Source of the DNA: Desulfocapsa sp.
Lineage (GTDB): Bacteria > Desulfobacterota > Desulfobulbia > Desulfobulbales > Desulfocapsaceae
Reading direction: 5' to 3'
Assembly: GCA_030638765.1 (NCBI GenBank)
Contig: DAOWDZ010000128.1
Span: 1-8,985, forward strand
DNA length: 8,985 nt
Shown: positions 1 through 6,457 of the stretch, piece by piece
Numbering within the stretch: position 1 is the first letter of the stretch
How the letters are laid out: each line of letters opens with the position of its first letter
Made by a program: the position numbers and the translations under genes
The notes under the pieces: generated by a model
Seen by the model: the letters and a program-made list of their open reading frames with translations, nothing else
What the model was told of the DNA's origin: nothing
Database searches by the model: none

Positions 1-351
1 CATTGATTCCAATTCAGGTGTTTGATCAGGATTCTGATTTTCACCGGTTAATGAATTCACCTTGGCATATTCAAGTCGAATCGATCCGATACAACCGCTG
101 CAACTGATCATACAAACCGGGATTTTGTCAGCACGTTCGTACTGGATAATAACTCTTGTGAGATCACTATTGAGTATTTTACATTTGTCTTTATTGAGAG
201 GGGAATGTATTATTGTGGTATTAACAAAGGTGTTCTCTTCTTTAGAGGACATGGAAATTGTAATGCCCGTAAGGGCAAACAGATCTCCAAACGAATACAG
301 GGGACAGTCTTTTACTTCACAAACTTTAAAAATTGCCTTTGGAAAAGCCAT
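1..351 (-). CDS. Cysteine-rich conserved-looking protein of unknown function, N-terminal part (runs off left edge)
   Basis: The minus strand is open from an ATG at 351 to the window edge, giving 117 residues without a stop. It begins MAFPKAIFKVCEVKDCPLY. A TGA lies two codons before the ATG, so no longer in-frame start exists. The visible part has six cysteines (11, 16, 57, 80, 84, 87), including a CxxxxC pair near the N-terminus and a SCSGC motif at residues 83-87. This spacing could suit a metal or iron-sulfur site, but that is inference. There is no signal peptide or membrane segment, so it is probably cytoplasmic. After about residue 100 the sequence becomes Asn/Gln/Pro/Glu-rich, which looks like a linker to a further domain outside the window. 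The ribosome binding site is weak. The overlapping plus-strand frame (62-478) has no recognisable protein character and I treat it as a shadow. I cannot name the family. Confidence 0.72.
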   Translation of the reverse strand, partial: MAFPKAIFKVCEVKDCPLYSFGDLFALTGITISMSSKEENTFVNTTIIHSPLNKDKCKILNSDLTRVIIQYERADKIPVCMISCSGCIGSIRLEYAKVNSLTGENQNPDQTPELESM

Positions 352-474
352 ATGTCAACCAATAGTGTATAAAATATCAAATACAACATCCTTCATTAGG
401 TTAGCTCTTCATGTCACAGCATGTCAAATAGAAACTTCGGATGTGTCCCTTTTCAGGCCAATATGCCTTTTTTG

Positions 475-503
475 TTGACTTTGCTGTGCTCACATATTAC
501 ATG
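475..503 (+). promoter_or_regulatory. Candidate promoter for rpsT (good -35, poor -10)
   Basis: TTGACT at 475-480 matches five of six bases of the sigma70 -35 consensus. At 17-bp spacing the -10 would be TACATG (498-503), which matches only three of six. An alternative pairing is TTGCTG (481-486) with TAACAT (504-509), also 17 bp apart. Either would give an rpsT leader of roughly 100 nt. The element overlaps the palindrome at 497-506, so a protein bound there could affect it. The -10 is not convincing. Confidence 0.3.
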
Positions 504-506
504 TAA
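497..506. repeat. Perfect 10-bp palindrome TTACATGTAA
   Basis: TTACATGTAA is its own reverse complement. It sits in the divergent intergenic region between the cysteine-rich gene (start 351, minus) and rpsT (start 609, plus), overlapping a candidate rpsT -10 region. It may be an operator, but a 10-bp AT-rich palindrome can also arise by chance. No second copy was noticed nearby. Confidence 0.35.
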
Positions 507-555
507 CATGTTTAACTATCCAATTATTTTGGCTTGTTACTTAAACAATGAAATC

Positions 556-572
556 CCGGCGGTTTAAGCCGG
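556..572 (+). other. Small GC hairpin in the rpsT leader
   Basis: CCGGC (556-560) pairs perfectly with GCCGG (568-572) across the 7-nt loop GGTTTAA, in an otherwise AT-rich leader. It ends 36 nt before the GTG start of rpsT. It is not followed by a T tract, so it is not an intrinsic terminator. S20 is known in Escherichia coli to repress translation of its own mRNA. Whether this hairpin takes part in such control here is inference. Confidence 0.35.
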
Positions 573-597
573 TTGTTAATATATCAGATATTATTAC

Positions 598-602
598 AGG
601 AG
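598..602 (+). promoter_or_regulatory. Ribosome binding site that fixes the rpsT start
   Basis: AGGAG lies 6 nt before the GTG at 609. This places the start at the GTG followed by ANHKSAEKR, the conserved S20 N-terminus. A TTG at 573 in the same frame would add 12 residues unlike any S20 and would include this site inside the coding region. Confidence 0.8.
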
Positions 603-608
603 ACATTT

Positions 609-881
609 GTGGCTAATCATAAATCCGCTGAAAAACGTAATCGTCAATCAATAATACGCCGTCTGCGTAACCGAGCGAACAGAACTCGCATGAGGAATGC
701 AATTAAAACTGTTGATACTGCCATTGAAGCTGGTTCTCAGGAAGATGCTCAAACAGCACTTAAGGTTGCTGTTCCACTTATTGCTAAAACTGCATCTAAA
801 GGTACCATCCATAAGAAGAATGCTTCTAGAAAAGTTTCACGTCTTACTAAGCGTGTTAATAAAATGCAGGTTGCTGCCTGA
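609..881 (+). CDS. rpsT: Small ribosomal subunit protein S20
   Basis: This is S20, the primary 16S rRNA-binding protein of the 30S subunit body. The 90-residue product matches the usual family length (about 85-90). It begins with the hallmark (M)ANHKSAEKRNRQ and is strongly basic throughout. It carries the conserved AIEAG segment at residues 38-42 and the KGTIHKKNASRKVSRL stretch at 64-79, which corresponds to the KGLIHKNKAARHKANL region of the E. coli protein. The start is GTG, supported by AGGAG 6 nt upstream. The gene is monocistronic: a leader of about 100 nt precedes it and a strong terminator follows 50 nt after the stop. Autogenous translational control is known for E. coli S20; here it is only suggested by the leader and the weak start codon. 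Identification is secure. Confidence 0.96.
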   Translation: MANHKSAEKRNRQSIIRRLRNRANRTRMRNAIKTVDTAIEAGSQEDAQTALKVAVPLIAKTASKGTIHKKNASRKVSRLTKRVNKMQVAA

Positions 882-931
882 TAACGAATTTTTAACACAC
901 TGCTTTTAGGAGTTGTGTGTACTGTAACGTG

Positions 932-967
932 AAGGCCATAAAGTCAGGTGACTTTATGGCCTTTTTT
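932..967 (+). terminator. Strong intrinsic terminator after rpsT
   Basis: GGCCATAAAGTCA (934-946) pairs perfectly with TGACTTTATGGCC (949-961). Two further A-T pairs at the base bring the stem to 15 bp with a very tight loop, and six T residues (962-967) follow. The hairpin separates rpsT from the trp operon, which therefore should have its own promoter between about 968 and 1051. Confidence 0.93.
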
Positions 968-1051
968 CTATTGTATGGTATGATGTTTTTTTTGGAATCA
1001 TTGCCAACAAGTCTTAACTCTATGCGATATTAACCTTTATCAGTTCATATC

Positions 1052-2557
1052 ATGCCAATAAGTACACACCTACCCAAATACCAGAACTTTTGCACCACTA
1101 TGGAATCAGCAGGGCTAGTTCCTGTTTATCGCAAAATAATTTCAGATCTTGACACTCCACTTACCCTATTTGCAAAAATAGCAGGCGAAGAGAAGCATAT
1201 CTTTTTGTTTGAAAGCATGGAAGGCGGAGAAAAATGGGGACGCTATTCTTTTATAGGGTATGATCCTCTTCTTACTTTCTCCTCAAAAGGATCGCAAATT
1301 GATATAGAATCATTTGCCGGCGACATTGCGGAAGACATACTCTCTAAAAGCAACCCTCTCGAATCCCTGCAATGCCTTCTCGAAAGTTTAAAAGCTGCTG
1401 AAAACGAAGATTTACCGCGTTTTAGTGGTGGGGCCGTTGGCTTTATCGGCTATGACATGGTTCGTTTTATGGAGGAACTGCCCTGTGAGAAGGAGGAACT
1501 TGATTTTCCAGACTCCTCTTTTATGGTTCCGAGGATTGTTTTAGTACATGATAGCTTCAAACAGACTGTTACAGTTATCTGCTGGGTCGCCAAAGATAAC
1601 AATATTGATAATCGCAACTTATACGACGATGCTATTGCTAGAATTGATTCAGTAATTGATCTGCTACGTGGCCCTGTTCCTGTTTCCTTTCTTGGTTCAA
1701 GTGTTGAGGGTAGTCAGACCGGACATGATTTTGTTTCCAATATGGAAAAAACAGAATTCTGTGCAATGGTTGAAAAAGCGCGAGAATATATCAAATCCGG
1801 TGATATTATCCAGGTCGTTGTATCTCAAAAATTCCACACCAAAACAGATCTTAATGCACTTGATTTGTATCGTGCTTTGCGTCATATCAACCCAAGTCCA
1901 TATCTCTTCTTTCTAAAACTTGGTGATCTTGTTCAGATTGGATCATCGCCAGAAATTCTTGTTCGTAAAGAAGATGATGCCATTGAATTGCGGCCAATAG
2001 CTGGAACCCGAATACGTGGCAAAACAAAAGAAGAAGACCTTGCTCTTGAAAAAGAGTTACTTGCTGACCCCAAGGAACGTGCCGAACATTTAATGCTTGT
2101 AGATCTGGGTCGAAATGATGTGGGTAGAGTCGCCAAAGGTGGTAGCGTTGCAGTAACTGACCTGCTCGTCGTTGAGCGCTATAGTCATGTGATGCATATC
2201 GTCTCAGGAGTAACTGGAATAATAGCTGATGGAAAAGATCAGTTTGATGTGATGAAGGCATGCTTTCCCGCTGGTACAGTCAGTGGAGCACCAAAAATCC
2301 GCGCCATGGAGATAATAGATGAACTTGAACCCGAACGTCGTGGGCCATATGCTGGTGCAGTAGGATATTTCGGGTTTTCCGGCAATATGGACTTTTGTAT
2401 TACTATTCGGACTTTTGTTATGCAAGGCGATGACCTGTGGGTTCAGGCCGGAGCAGGGGTTGTTTTTGATTCAGATCCCGAGAAAGAGTATGAAGAAACC
2501 ATCAATAAATCAATGGGCTTGCGACGAGCAGTTGAACTTGCAGAGAAGGGGTTTTAG
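1052..2557 (+). CDS. trpE: Anthranilate synthase component I
   Basis: With the TrpG amidotransferase it converts chorismate and glutamine (or ammonia) to anthranilate, the first committed step of tryptophan synthesis. The 501-residue protein has the N-terminal regulatory domain with FLFES (51-55), equivalent to the LLES tryptophan-binding motif, and [11 protein letters not shown] (125-135). The chorismate-binding domain follows: [11 protein letters not shown] (249-259), NPSPY (280-284), IGSSPE (296-301), RPIAGTR (314-320), DLGRND (351-356) and [11 protein letters not shown] (405-415). All catalytic-domain signatures are intact, and feedback inhibition by tryptophan is expected. The first ATG is used; no clear Shine-Dalgarno sequence precedes it. 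Only 84 nt separate it from the rpsT terminator. I see no leader peptide with Trp codons and no attenuator there. A weak promoter could be TTGCCA (1001-1006) with GATATT (1026-1031), but at 19-bp spacing it is poor. The trpG start follows 2 nt after the stop. Confidence 0.96.
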   Translation: MPISTHLPKYQNFCTTMESAGLVPVYRKIISDLDTPLTLFAKIAGEEKHIFLFESMEGGEKWGRYSFIGYDPLLTFSSKGSQIDIESFAGDIAEDILSKSNPLESLQCLLESLKAAENEDLPRFSGGAVGFIGYDMVRFMEELPCEKEELDFPDSSFMVPRIVLVHDSFKQTVTVICWVAKDNNIDNRNLYDDAIARIDSVIDLLRGPVPVSFLGSSVEGSQTGHDFVSNMEKTEFCAMVEKAREYIKSGDIIQVVVSQKFHTKTDLNALDLYRALRHINPSPYLFFLKLGDLVQIGSSPEILVRKEDDAIELRPIAGTRIRGKTKEEDLALEKELLADPKERAEHLMLVDLGRNDVGRVAKGGSVAVTDLLVVERYSHVMHIVSGVTGIIADGKDQFDVMKACFPAGTVSGAPKIRAMEIIDELEPERRGPYAGAVGYFGFSGNMDFCITIRTFVMQGDDLWVQAGAGVVFDSDPEKEYEETINKSMGLRRAVELAEKGF

Positions 2558-2559
2558 CC

Positions 2560-3159
2560 ATGCTTGTCATTATAGATAATTACGATTCGTTCACCTATAA
2601 TATTGTCCAGACTATTGCTGCTAATGCTCTCCTTGATCAGGATGTTGCTGACATTCGTGTTTTTCGAAACGATAAAATCGAAGTAAGAGAAGTAGCAGCA
2701 CTCAACCCGGATCGCATCCTTATTTCTCCTGGCCCCCGCACACCAGAGCTTGCTGGAATATCCATTGATACCATTAACTATTTTAAAGGGAAAATACCAA
2801 TCCTCGGTGTTTGTCTCGGTCATCAATCAATTGCTGAAGCCTTTGGTGCTAAGGTTATTCGTGCATCACGTATAATGCATGGGAAAACATCGCCTGTGTT
2901 TCATGACAATAATGGCGTTTTTGAAGGTCTCCCTAACCCCTTTGAAGGAATGCGATACCATTCACTAATCGTTGACAAAGATACTGTTCCTGACTGCCTT
3001 GAAGTCAGTGCCTGGACACAGGAAGGTGAAATAATGGGACTGCGTCACGAAGAGATGGATGTAGAGGGAGTTCAATTCCACCCTGAATCAATCATGACAC
3101 CAGACGGTGTAACTCTTCTCAAGAATTTCATGACGGAAAAAAATCATAATGAATATTAA
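2560..3159 (+). CDS. trpG: Anthranilate synthase component II (glutamine amidotransferase)
   Basis: This class I glutamine amidotransferase releases ammonia from glutamine for TrpE. The 199-residue protein starts MLVIIDNYDSFTYN, as TrpG and PabA do. It has the nucleophile elbow GVCLGHQ with Cys85, and the His174/Glu176 pair in VQFHPES (171-177), which completes the triad. The oxyanion-region motif reads SPGPRTPELAG (56-66), with Arg60 where many relatives have Gly. AAGGGG at 2546-2551 lies 8 nt before the ATG, inside the end of trpE. The 2-nt gap to trpE suggests translational coupling. The last 11 nt overlap trpD. It could also serve para-aminobenzoate synthesis, since no separate pabA is visible here, but its position between trpE and trpD makes tryptophan its main role. 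Confidence 0.95.
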   Translation: MLVIIDNYDSFTYNIVQTIAANALLDQDVADIRVFRNDKIEVREVAALNPDRILISPGPRTPELAGISIDTINYFKGKIPILGVCLGHQSIAEAFGAKVIRASRIMHGKTSPVFHDNNGVFEGLPNPFEGMRYHSLIVDKDTVPDCLEVSAWTQEGEIMGLRHEEMDVEGVQFHPESIMTPDGVTLLKNFMTEKNHNEY

Positions 3160-4180
3160 AGAAGCAATAAATCGAGTAGTTCTGAGTGAAGATCTTAGCG
3201 AAGATGAAATGATCGACGTTATGAACGAGATCATGAGCGGAGATGCAACTGATGCTCAAATTGGTTCATTTATCACTGCATTACGAATGAAGGGTGAAAC
3301 AGTACAGGAAATCACTGGGGCCGTTCGCGTTATGCGTGAAAAAGCCACTACCATTACATCCGGAGTTGATGTAAGTGGTGGTGAAATTCTCGTTGATACA
3401 TGTGGAACCGGAGGCGATGGTTCGGGAACATTTAACGTATCCACCACCACAGCATTTGTTGTTGCCGGGGCCGGTGTTCCTGTGGCTAAACATGGTAACC
3501 GTTCAGTGTCCAGCAACTGTGGCAGTGCAGATGTCCTTGAAGCGGCGGGCGTTGCATTGGATATAAGTTCAGCTAAGATTGGTGCATGTATTCGAGAAGT
3601 TGGTATCGGGTTCCTTTTTGCACCTGCATTACACGGAGCCATGAAATACGCCATCGGCCCTCGCAAAGAGATGGGGATTCGCACTATATTTAACATCCTC
3701 GGGCCTTTAACAAATCCAGCTGGAGCCAATGTCCAGATTCTTGGAGTCTTTGATTCTAGCCTGACTGAACCTTTGGCTGAAGTACTTTCTAAGCTTGGTT
3801 CTAAACGGGCGCTTGTTGTTCATGGAGAAGGAAATCTTGATGAATTAACTGTTACAGGAAGCACCAAAGTTTCCGAGCTGAATAACGGTAAGGTGACGAC
3901 ATACTCTGTGAATCCCATGGATGTCGGATTGCAAACTGCAAAGATAGAAGATTTACAGGGCGGGGTGGATGCTGAAGAATCTGCAAGTCAGATGAGATCA
4001 GTTCTAAATGGTGAAAAAAGTGCGAAAAGGGATATGGTTCTTTTAAATGCTGGAGCGGCACTTATGGCAGCTGGCATAAGTGACGATTTGCAATCAGGTG
4101 TCAATATTGCTGCTGAGGTTATTGATTCTGGAAAAGCCATAGCTAAACTTGAGCAGCTTGTAAGTTTCAGTAATAAATAG
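3149..4180 (+). CDS. trpD: Anthranilate phosphoribosyltransferase
   Basis: It transfers phosphoribose from PRPP to anthranilate, giving N-(5'-phosphoribosyl)anthranilate. The 343-residue length is typical of the free-standing enzyme. An N-terminal helical domain is followed by the PRPP-binding glycine-rich loop CGTGGDGSGTFNVST (85-99), then KHGNRSVSSNCGSAD (114-128), FLFAPALHGAMK (155-166), GIRTIFNILGPLTNP (176-190) and the metal-binding Asp-Glu pair in NLDELT (229-234). All are intact. Its ATG lies inside the end of trpG (11-nt overlap) with little Shine-Dalgarno character, so translation is probably coupled to trpG. It is not fused to trpG, unlike the enterobacterial trpGD fusion. A 42-nt gap to trpC follows. 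Confidence 0.96.
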   Translation: MNIKEAINRVVLSEDLSEDEMIDVMNEIMSGDATDAQIGSFITALRMKGETVQEITGAVRVMREKATTITSGVDVSGGEILVDTCGTGGDGSGTFNVSTTTAFVVAGAGVPVAKHGNRSVSSNCGSADVLEAAGVALDISSAKIGACIREVGIGFLFAPALHGAMKYAIGPRKEMGIRTIFNILGPLTNPAGANVQILGVFDSSLTEPLAEVLSKLGSKRALVVHGEGNLDELTVTGSTKVSELNNGKVTTYSVNPMDVGLQTAKIEDLQGGVDAEESASQMRSVLNGEKSAKRDMVLLNAGAALMAAGISDDLQSGVNIAAEVIDSGKAIAKLEQLVSFSNK

Positions 4181-4222
4181 CACATTCTGAATAACATCAT
4201 ATTAACCATTTAAAGAACTGTT

Positions 4223-5005
4223 ATGGCGCACATACTTGATACCATAGTTGCTAAAAAAGAAGAAGAAGTGGAACTTCTTAGAAAGAATGGCGTTCATATT
4301 CCGTCATCATATTCCGAAGCAATAATTGCTCCTCCAAGGGGATTTCGTCAAGCCTTACTCGACTATAATGGTGTTGCGATTATTGCTGAAGCTAAAAAAG
4401 CATCTCCTTCAAAAGGACTTATCTGTCCTGACTTTGACCCCGTCGTTATTGCCCAAAATTACGAGAAAAATGGTGCTCAGGCCATATCTGTACTGACAGA
4501 TGTTGATTTTTTTCAGGGATCACTTTTGTATCTTCTTCAGGCAAGAGAATCAGTAGAGCTACCAATTTTAAGAAAAGAATTTATAATTGACCCTCTTCAA
4601 ATTGAAGAAGCTCGCATTTGCGGTGCTGATGCTATACTCCTTATGGCATCGATTCTTGATGTTTATCAACTTAAAGATTTTCTATCCCAAGCCAAAGAAT
4701 ATTCCATTGATTGTCTGGTTGAAGTACACGACGAAACAGAACTCAACACTGTTCTTTCTACACCAGCCAACCTTATTGGTATAAACAATCGTAACCTTAA
4801 AGATTTTTCAATGAATACAGAGACTACCTTCAGGTTAAAAGAGATGATTCCTGATGACATCGCCGTGGTAGGTGAATCTGGTTTGAAAACTGCCGAAGAT
4901 ATCACAAGACTTCAAAAAGCAGGCGTGTGCGCTGCGCTCATTGGTGAATCATTGATGCGTGGCGAAAATGGTGGGAACAGCCTTCAAGGTTTAAGAGGAA
5001 ATTAA
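4223..5005 (+). CDS. trpC: Indole-3-glycerol phosphate synthase
   Basis: This (beta/alpha)8-barrel enzyme closes the indole ring, turning carboxyphenylamino-deoxyribulose phosphate into indole-3-glycerol phosphate with loss of CO2 and water. The 260-residue protein carries the family's catalytic set: Glu56 and Lys58 in IAEAKKASPSKG (54-65), Lys118 in LPILRKEF (113-120), Glu167 in LVEVHDETEL, Asn188 in IGINNRNLKDF (185-195) and Glu218-Ser219 in VGESGL. It is monofunctional, not the TrpC-TrpF fusion of enteric bacteria, because trpF follows as a separate gene. The ATG has only a weak purine-rich stretch upstream. The 42-nt gap from trpD holds no hairpin with a T tract, so one operon is assumed. 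Confidence 0.96.
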   Translation: MAHILDTIVAKKEEEVELLRKNGVHIPSSYSEAIIAPPRGFRQALLDYNGVAIIAEAKKASPSKGLICPDFDPVVIAQNYEKNGAQAISVLTDVDFFQGSLLYLLQARESVELPILRKEFIIDPLQIEEARICGADAILLMASILDVYQLKDFLSQAKEYSIDCLVEVHDETELNTVLSTPANLIGINNRNLKDFSMNTETTFRLKEMIPDDIAVVGESGLKTAEDITRLQKAGVCAALIGESLMRGENGGNSLQGLRGN

Positions 5006-5014
5006 GGATAGGTA

Positions 5015-5665
5015 ATGCACCCCCGAACACGAATGAAAATGTGCGGCATGACCAGAGAAGAAGATGTTGAAGCTGGTGTAAATGCTGGATTTGACGCCCT
5101 TGGTTTTATCTTTTACGAAAAAAGTCCCCGTAATGTGTTGCCTGATTTTGTCCGTGCAGTGGTCTCTAAACTCCCCCCATTTGTCGACAGTGTTGGTGTC
5201 TTTGTTAACCGTGACAGAAAAGAAGTTGAAGAAATAGTAGAATACTGCGGACTTTCGCATGCACAACTTCACGGTAAAGAGGATCCTAAATATTGTGAAC
5301 GAGTTGAAAGGTTTGCAGCTCCCTGCCATGTAATTAAAGCATTCCGGGTCGGACCTGAAAGTAAAAAAGAAGATTTCACCCCCTATGGCGATCGTGTTCA
5401 TGGCTATCTGCTTGACACTTACGAGAAGGGTAATGCTGGAGGAACGGGGAACAGCTTTGACTGGAGCATTATAGAACAACTCGATCTGCAGCGACCTCTA
5501 ATTCTTGCAGGTGGACTTACTCCTGAAAATGTTCAGGAGGCGATTGTGAATATCTCACCATTTGGGATAGATGTTAACTCAGGGGTCGAGATTGAGCCTG
5601 GGATTAAAAACCATCGATTGATTGATGCATTTGTACGTGTCGTTCGACAAACCGATTTTAGATAG
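5015..5665 (+). CDS. trpF: Phosphoribosylanthranilate isomerase
   Basis: It performs the Amadori rearrangement of phosphoribosylanthranilate, the step before TrpC. The 216-residue barrel protein has KMCGMT (8-13) with the general-base Cys10 (the usual form is KICGIT or KICGLT), QLHG (84-87), Asp134 in LLDTYEKG as the expected general acid, GGTG (142-145), and the phosphate-binding motifs LAGGLTPENV (164-173) and GIDVNSGVE (184-192). In the last motif an Asn replaces the more common Ser of the SSGVE form. AAGGA (5004-5008), overlapping the trpC stop, lies 6 nt before the ATG and supports this start; a second ATG six codons later is less likely. The stop is 17 nt from the end of the convergent rlpA, and no trpB or trpA follows. 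Confidence 0.95.
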   Translation: MHPRTRMKMCGMTREEDVEAGVNAGFDALGFIFYEKSPRNVLPDFVRAVVSKLPPFVDSVGVFVNRDRKEVEEIVEYCGLSHAQLHGKEDPKYCERVERFAAPCHVIKAFRVGPESKKEDFTPYGDRVHGYLLDTYEKGNAGGTGNSFDWSIIEQLDLQRPLILAGGLTPENVQEAIVNISPFGIDVNSGVEIEPGIKNHRLIDAFVRVVRQTDFR

Positions 5666-5682
5666 TGCATGTAACTTCAGGA

Positions 5683-6456
5683 TTATCTGGCAAGAACAAA
5701 GGCACCTCTGTAACCTTTTTTGATCAACGTCTGTTCACTTCTGCGAGCACTATTTAGAGTTCTGCCAACAAAAACCTGAACACGATAGAAAAGCCTTCCA
5801 TTCACAGTTGCTTCTTTAATTACCGTACGGTGTCCTGCATTAAGAAATTTTGTCTGAAGTGCAATGCCATTATATTTTTGTGTGAAGGCGCCAATCTGCA
5901 CATAATATTCTCCGGAACGCAGGTCGGCATGATCTTTAAAACGCCCTTTTCCGTCAGTGTTTTTTCGTAATTCACCAAGTGCCGTTACCTTGACTTTTGC
6001 TGTTCCTGATTTCACAAGGGCAATTTTCCTGGCAGCGCCATAGCTTAAATCAACTATCCTTCCTTGAATAAAGGGTCCTCGATCATTCACCCGTACAATT
6101 ATTTCCTTTCCATTATCCAGATTTTGAACGAGAAGCATTGTGTGCATGGGGAGTAATTTATGGGCCGCAGTGATATCGTACATATCGTATTTTTCACCAT
6201 TGGAGGTAGTTCGGCCATGAAAATCTTTGCCATACCAGGACGCAACACCAAATTCCTCATAACCCGTTGCTGAGGGCAGGGGAGAATAGAGTCGATTCTT
6301 TATAACATAGGGCTTTTGAGTAGCAGGAATTCTTTTTTGTTTTGTTGCCTGACTGCTTCCTGCAAAAAGAAACGTGGTACAAATAAAACAAAAAATTGAA
6401 ATATAAACAAAAGATGATTGTACGCGTTTCGGATACATAAGAGGAAAAGATGTCAT
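5683..6456 (-). CDS. rlpA: RlpA-like septal lytic transglycosylase family protein (DPBB + SPOR)
   Basis: RlpA proteins act in the periplasm or outer membrane at the division septum. In Pseudomonas aeruginosa RlpA is a lytic transglycosylase that prefers glycan strands lacking stem peptides. The 257-residue product has a signal-like N-terminus, with a hydrophobic stretch at about residues 15-32 and a likely cleavage after SSQA (34-37). It then has a double-psi beta-barrel domain (about 68-150) with ASWYGKDFHGRTTSNGE, the RVNDRGPF segment (122-129) and GRIVDLSYGAA (132-142). The C-terminal SPOR domain (about 182-257) opens with YYVQIGAF (184-191). No lipobox is seen, unlike the E. coli lipoprotein. 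It starts 1 nt after the stop of the cytochrome gene and lacks a clear Shine-Dalgarno sequence, so coupled translation is likely. An ATG six codons later is an alternative start. The enzymatic activity of this copy is inferred from family membership. Confidence 0.88.
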   Translation of the reverse strand: MTSFPLMYPKRVQSSFVYISIFCFICTTFLFAGSSQATKQKRIPATQKPYVIKNRLYSPLPSATGYEEFGVASWYGKDFHGRTTSNGEKYDMYDITAAHKLLPMHTMLLVQNLDNGKEIIVRVNDRGPFIQGRIVDLSYGAARKIALVKSGTAKVKVTALGELRKNTDGKGRFKDHADLRSGEYYVQIGAFTQKYNGIALQTKFLNAGHRTVIKEATVNGRLFYRVQVFVGRTLNSARRSEQTLIKKGYRGAFVLAR

Positions 6457-6457
6457 T

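Noticed and set aside
463..473. AGGC...GCCT followed by T residues (about 455-473) as a terminator
   Set aside because: The stem is only four base pairs and no plus-strand gene ends before it.
62..478. Plus-strand open frame of 138 codons
   Set aside because: It overlaps, antisense, the better-supported minus-strand cysteine-rich gene (351 to edge). It has no ribosome binding site and no recognisable motif.
573..608. TTG start extending rpsT by 12 residues
   Set aside because: The AGGAG site at 598-602 and the conserved S20 N-terminus fix the GTG at 609.
1887..2261. Minus-strand frame of 124 codons inside trpE
   Set aside because: Antisense shadow of a fully conserved enzyme; low-complexity Leu/Gln/His content and no homology signal.
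3256..3729. Minus-strand frame of 157 codons inside trpD
   Set aside because: Antisense shadow over the conserved PRPP-binding motifs; composition mirrors the sense strand.
4991..5479. Minus-strand frame of 162 codons inside trpF
   Set aside because: Antisense shadow of trpF, whose catalytic motifs are intact on the plus strand.
5698..5721. AAAGG...CCTTTTTT as terminator for the trp operon
   Set aside because: The stem is five base pairs with an 11-nt loop, inside the rlpA coding end; too weak to call, although no better terminator for trp is visible.
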